Positions 6,918 through 8,651 of a DNA stretch of 8,651 bases are shown here, one piece after another. Under the pieces are notes generated by a model that made no database searches, was not told the origin of the DNA, and worked only from the letters and a program-made list of their open reading frames with translations. Position 1 is the first letter of the stretch. Each line of letters begins with the position of its first letter. Source of the DNA: Treponema sp. (GTDB taxonomy: Bacteria > Spirochaetota > Spirochaetia > Treponematales > Breznakiellaceae); contig JAIRNB010000316.1 in NCBI GenBank assembly GCA_031258265.1, positions 1 through 8,651 on the forward strand. Reading direction: 5' to 3'. A program made the translations under genes and the position numbers.

Positions 6918-7898
6918 TCATTTATGATAAAAATTGAGGCCGTAGTTTTCACTTTCGTCTTTTAGCCATTCCAGAATTTTAGGGAACCGGGGGGTGGCGC
7001 CGCTTTCCCAAAATATATATCTGCCGGTGGGACCATAGGTGTCCATGGCAAGACGGACCGATTGGCGCACCGCTTCTTCCGTGGCATCCGGCTGGTTCCC
7101 CGGCCCTATGGCGTTCCAGCCCCCGCAGGCTATAAAGCCGTATTTCTTTTTTGCCGCCTCTATGTCATTAAACACCTGGAAGGGCTGTATCATCTTGACG
7201 CCTATATCGGCGTAATCCTGAAGCACATCTTCCACATAGCCGTCCACGTGCATTTCCGGAAAGGCGCCAAGCTCGCCCACCGCGTCATAAAAACGTTTGT
7301 GAATGGGCTTGAGAATTTCACGGTACGCCTGGGGAGACATGAGCAGGCTCTGGGCATTGGCGATATGTTCCACGATCATGATGATCTCCGGCTTGAGGTA
7401 TTTGCAGAGCCGGCGCATGGAATCAATGGTAAAATCTATCATGGCATTCAGACACTTCGATACCTCTTCCGGCTCGGACGCAAGGGAGCACAGGGCTTCC
7501 TCAAATCCCATCATATAGTGGAGCTGTTCCCACACATAACCGGCGATAAAATTGATCATCTGATCTTCCTTAACGTTCGCCCTGATAGCTTTAGCCTCTT
7601 GCTCCCAGTCAATAGCGGTCAAATCTATTTTAGGAATTATTTCACGCCACCTGGTAATGTCCTTCAGCTCAAAATCCTGGGTCTGGGTATTGAGCGGGAT
7701 TGCCCCGTCAATTGTTTGAGTGAACTTTACGCCGTAGATGTCGGTATCCAGCCCTGTGGCGCTGTCCGTCTTTCTGCCCAGGGTCTTGTGCCCCACCATG
7801 GCACAAGCGGTAGAAAAAGACGGCAGCCATTGAGGTATCTCCCCGCCCAACACCAACTGCAAATTTTCTTTCTCAGAAATTTCTTTCCTAAAAGCCAT
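6918..7898 (-). CDS. Uroporphyrinogen decarboxylase (URO-D) superfamily protein, methyltransferase-like
   Basis: This 326-residue soluble protein has the TIM-barrel layout of the URO-D superfamily. This group includes haem-pathway HemE and corrinoid methyltransferases such as MtaA and MtbA. Visible landmarks are the barrel region EIIMIVEHIAN (171-181), FPEMHVDGYVEDVL (213-226) followed by DIGVKMIQPFQ (231-241), and GFIACGGWNAIGPG (254-267). In MtaA-type enzymes a His-x-Cys motif and a later Cys bind zinc. Here the first motif is H217-V-D219, with Asp in place of Cys, and C258 is the candidate third ligand. No corrinoid-binding protein gene is adjacent and there is no haem-gene context, so this is probably not HemE and its substrate is unknown. 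The start is ATG at 7898 with an AGGAGG-type site five bases upstream. It is the first gene of a unit with the dcuC-like transporter gene and is driven by the strong promoter at 7961-7989. Confidence 0.8.
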   Translation of the reverse strand: MAFRKEISEKENLQLVLGGEIPQWLPSFSTACAMVGHKTLGRKTDSATGLDTDIYGVKFTQTIDGAIPLNTQTQDFELKDITRWREIIPKIDLTAIDWEQEAKAIRANVKEDQMINFIAGYVWEQLHYMMGFEEALCSLASEPEEVSKCLNAMIDFTIDSMRRLCKYLKPEIIMIVEHIANAQSLLMSPQAYREILKPIHKRFYDAVGELGAFPEMHVDGYVEDVLQDYADIGVKMIQPFQVFNDIEAAKKKYGFIACGGWNAIGPGNQPDATEEAVRQSVRLAMDTYGPTGRYIFWESGATPRFPKILEWLKDESENYGLNFYHK

Positions 7899-7923
7899 AA
7901 ACTCCTCCTCGTATAAGATTTTT

Positions 7924-7943
7924 TTAAGGGAATTTGCCCTTAA
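7924..7943 (-). promoter_or_regulatory. Inverted repeat in the 5' leader of the URO-D-like gene
   Basis: TTAAGGG (7924-7930) and CCCTTAA (7937-7943) form a perfect 7-bp inverted repeat with a 6-base spacer. It lies between the inferred transcription start (near 7954) and the ribosome binding site. On the minus strand it is followed by A residues, not T, so it is not a terminator. It could be an mRNA-stabilising hairpin or a protein-binding site. Confidence 0.4.
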
Positions 7944-7946
7944 TTA

Positions 7947-7999
7947 CAATATTGGTGAATATTATAACAATATAGTGTGTGTTTGTCAATACAAGATTG
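7947..7999. promoter_or_regulatory. Candidate operator: three phased CAATA boxes
   Basis: CAATA starts at 7947, 7968 and 7987, spaced 21 and 19 bp, about two helical turns each. The first is part of the perfect palindrome CAATATTG (7947-7954). The third is part of CAAT-N5-ATTG (7987-7999). AATATT-GGTG-AATATT (7948-7963) also overlaps the -10 box. The boxes flank and overlap the promoter on the minus strand, so a protein bound here would block it. Binding by the adjacent XRE protein is inference. Confidence 0.4.
7961..7989 (-). promoter_or_regulatory. Consensus sigma-70 promoter of the URO-D-like/dcuC unit
   Basis: On the minus strand TTGACA (7989-7984) and TATAAT (7966-7961) are exact consensus hexamers separated by exactly 17 bp. 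Transcription would start near 7954, leaving a leader of about 55 bases before the ATG at 7898. So strong a promoter is normally kept in check by a repressor, and the divergent XRE gene is the natural candidate. Confidence 0.85.
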
Positions 8000-8016
8000 T
8001 TAGAAAATGAATAAAT

Positions 8017-8319
8017 ATGGTAGATGTTTGGGAAGATTCGGATGCTGAATTTGAAGAACAGGTAAAACGCCTTGTATCGAGAATCCGGGAGGAGCGGGAA
8101 AAGGCCCGCCTCTCACAGATGGATCTGTCTTTTAAGGCCGGATTATCGCAAAATTTGGTCAATTATGTCGAAAACGGTCGGCGGACCCCCAATTTGTACA
8201 CGATCTTTAGGATATGCAAGGCTTTGCAGATTGAACCGGCCAGTCTTTTTGCCGATTCGGAGGAAGATCGTTCGGCAGCCAGGGAGATTATTATCGGTTT
8301 AGTCAAGAAATACGTCTAG
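8017..8319 (+). CDS. XRE-family helix-turn-helix transcriptional regulator
   Basis: This is a 100-residue protein. An acidic N-terminus (1-15) is followed by a complete Cro/C1-type helix-turn-helix domain at about 16-79: IREEREKARLSQMDLSFKAG, then the recognition-helix region LSQNLVNYVENGRRTP, then LYTIFRICKALQIEPASLF. A short C-terminal helix (86-100) may aid dimerisation. The size suggests a stand-alone DNA-binding protein without a sensor domain. The start is ATG at 8017, although no clear ribosome binding site precedes it, and an out-of-frame ATG at 8007 opens a 13-codon frame overlapping it, so expression may be low or leaderless. It is divergent from the URO-D-like gene with 118 bp between start codons, so it is a likely local repressor of that unit. 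Its stop codon (8317-8319) touches the first base of repeat copy B. Confidence 0.85.
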   Translation: MVDVWEDSDAEFEEQVKRLVSRIREEREKARLSQMDLSFKAGLSQNLVNYVENGRRTPNLYTIFRICKALQIEPASLFADSEEDRSAAREIIIGLVKKYV

Positions 8320-8461
8320 CAGCCTGTTGCGCTTGTGGGTATTTTTGTATATGCATACAAAAATACCCCGATTTATGGGCTCCGTTGGGAGTTTGTAAGG
8401 TATAAATTTGCAATAAATTGCAAATTTATATAATTTTAGGGCAAAGCCCCACAAACTCAGG
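8319..8461. repeat. Structured repeat, copy B
   Basis: This is a direct copy of the element at 5081-5258, beginning on the last base of the XRE stop codon. Shared blocks are GCAGCCTGTTGC at 8319-8330, AGTTTGTAAGGTATAAAT around 8390-8407, and ATTTTAG followed by a small hairpin and ACAAACT ending at 8457. Predicted stems are 8337-8350/8355-8368 (14 perfect pairs, loop ATGC), 8401-8413/8418-8430 (13 perfect pairs, loop TAAA), and 8439-8442/8446-8449 (loop AAA). AGTTTGT (8390-8396) pairs with ACAAACT (8451-8457). CCTG (8323-8326) and CAGG (8458-8461) can close the whole element. It lies between convergent genes. Confidence 0.8.
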
Positions 8462-8483
8462 AGCGAATTGGGCAGCTTCCCCC

Positions 8484-8516
8484 AAAAAACGGGCGGAGCC
8501 GCTTTGCCCCGCCCGT
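8484..8516 (-). terminator. Rho-independent terminator of the right-hand minus-strand gene
   Basis: Read on the minus strand, ACGGGCGG (8516-8509) and CCGCCCGT (8496-8489) form a perfect 8-bp GC-rich stem with a 12-base loop, followed at once by a run of six T (8489-8484, its first T shared with the stem end). It lies 24 bp after the stop codon at 8540, the expected place. Confidence 0.9.
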
Positions 8517-8539
8517 CAACAAATCTGTCAGCCTGCGTC

Positions 8540-8651
8540 TCAGACAACCCACTTGTATTCGCCGTTGTCCTCCACGCCGTAGAAGTCCGCGTAGCTCAGT
8601 TTCCAGGGCGATTTCCCCAGCCTGTCAATCCTGATCCGGTTCTTGATCAGA
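8540..8651 (-). CDS. C-terminal end of an unidentified protein (partial)
   Basis: The last 36 codons of a minus-strand gene end at TGA (8542-8540). The sequence runs LIKNRIRIDRLGKSPWKL at its start and YADFYGVEDNGEYKWVV at its end. Codon choice is GC-rich at third positions, unlike the AT-rich repeat beside it, and a strong terminator follows at the right distance, so this is a genuine gene end. The aromatic-rich tail (WKLSYADFYG, EYKWVV) does not match a family I recognise. The gene continues beyond the window. Confidence 0.8.
   Translation of the reverse strand, partial: LIKNRIRIDRLGKSPWKLSYADFYGVEDNGEYKWVV

Noticed and set aside
6700..6927. A 75-codon plus-strand open frame in the gap between the URO-D-like and dcuC-like genes
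   Set aside because: It has no convincing ribosome binding site, its composition is mixed and domain-free, and it overlaps the end of the URO-D-like gene antisense.
7062..7916. A 284-codon plus-strand open frame opposite the URO-D-like gene
   Set aside because: The minus strand encodes a recognisable URO-D-family protein with promoter and strong ribosome binding site. The antisense product is His-rich with no domain and runs into the promoter region.
5081..8461. The repeat copies as integron attC sites bounding a gene cassette
   Set aside because: The core sites would need RYYYAAC first and GTTRRRY last. Here GTTGCRC comes first and GCGCAAC last (copy A only), the order is reversed, and neither matches the consensus fully. 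No integrase gene is present.

Overview
The window looks like chromosomal DNA from an anaerobic, host-associated spirochaete, most likely a Treponema-type gut organism. This is inference. It rests on clear AGGAGG or G-rich ribosome binding sites, a C4-dicarboxylate carrier of the DcuC type that points to anaerobic life, a short XRE regulator of a kind I associate with treponemes, and poly-G tracts. No rRNA, tRNA, CRISPR array, transposase or integrase is visible.

Layout. Positions 1-52 hold the last 16 codons of a plus-strand gene. Positions 53-500 are non-coding and packed with hairpins, including two tandem copies of a two-hairpin module and four homopolymer runs of 7-8 G or C. Positions 501-5061 are a tightly overlapping, GC-rich minus-strand operon. 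In transcription order it encodes a DUF4129-like protein, a DUF4350-like protein, a MoxR AAA+ ATPase and a DUF58 protein. This is a widespread envelope-associated module of uncertain function. Its products are one soluble AAA+ motor and three membrane proteins, presumably forming one membrane-associated assembly.

Positions 5081-8461 are different in character: visibly more AT-rich and bounded by two direct copies of a structured repeat (copy A 5081-5258, copy B 8319-8461). Between them lie a minus-strand pair, a URO-D/methyltransferase-like gene followed by a dcuC-like transporter gene, and a divergent plus-strand XRE regulator gene. The two transcription units share a 118-bp intergenic region. 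It holds an exact-consensus sigma-70 promoter (TTGACA, 17 bp, TATAAT) for the enzyme-transporter unit, with three CAATA boxes spaced about two helical turns apart. The XRE protein is the obvious candidate to bind there. Between the enzyme and transporter genes is about 260 bp that looks like a decayed small membrane-protein gene.

The right end (8462-8651) holds a strong rho-independent terminator and the last 36 codons of a minus-strand gene.

The most interesting item is the repeat family. Copies A and B keep the same predicted fold (one long hairpin, then a three-way junction containing a 13-15 bp hairpin and an AAA-loop hairpin). The stem sequences differ almost completely and change on both sides so that pairing is kept. 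This is the signature of selection on a folded nucleic acid.
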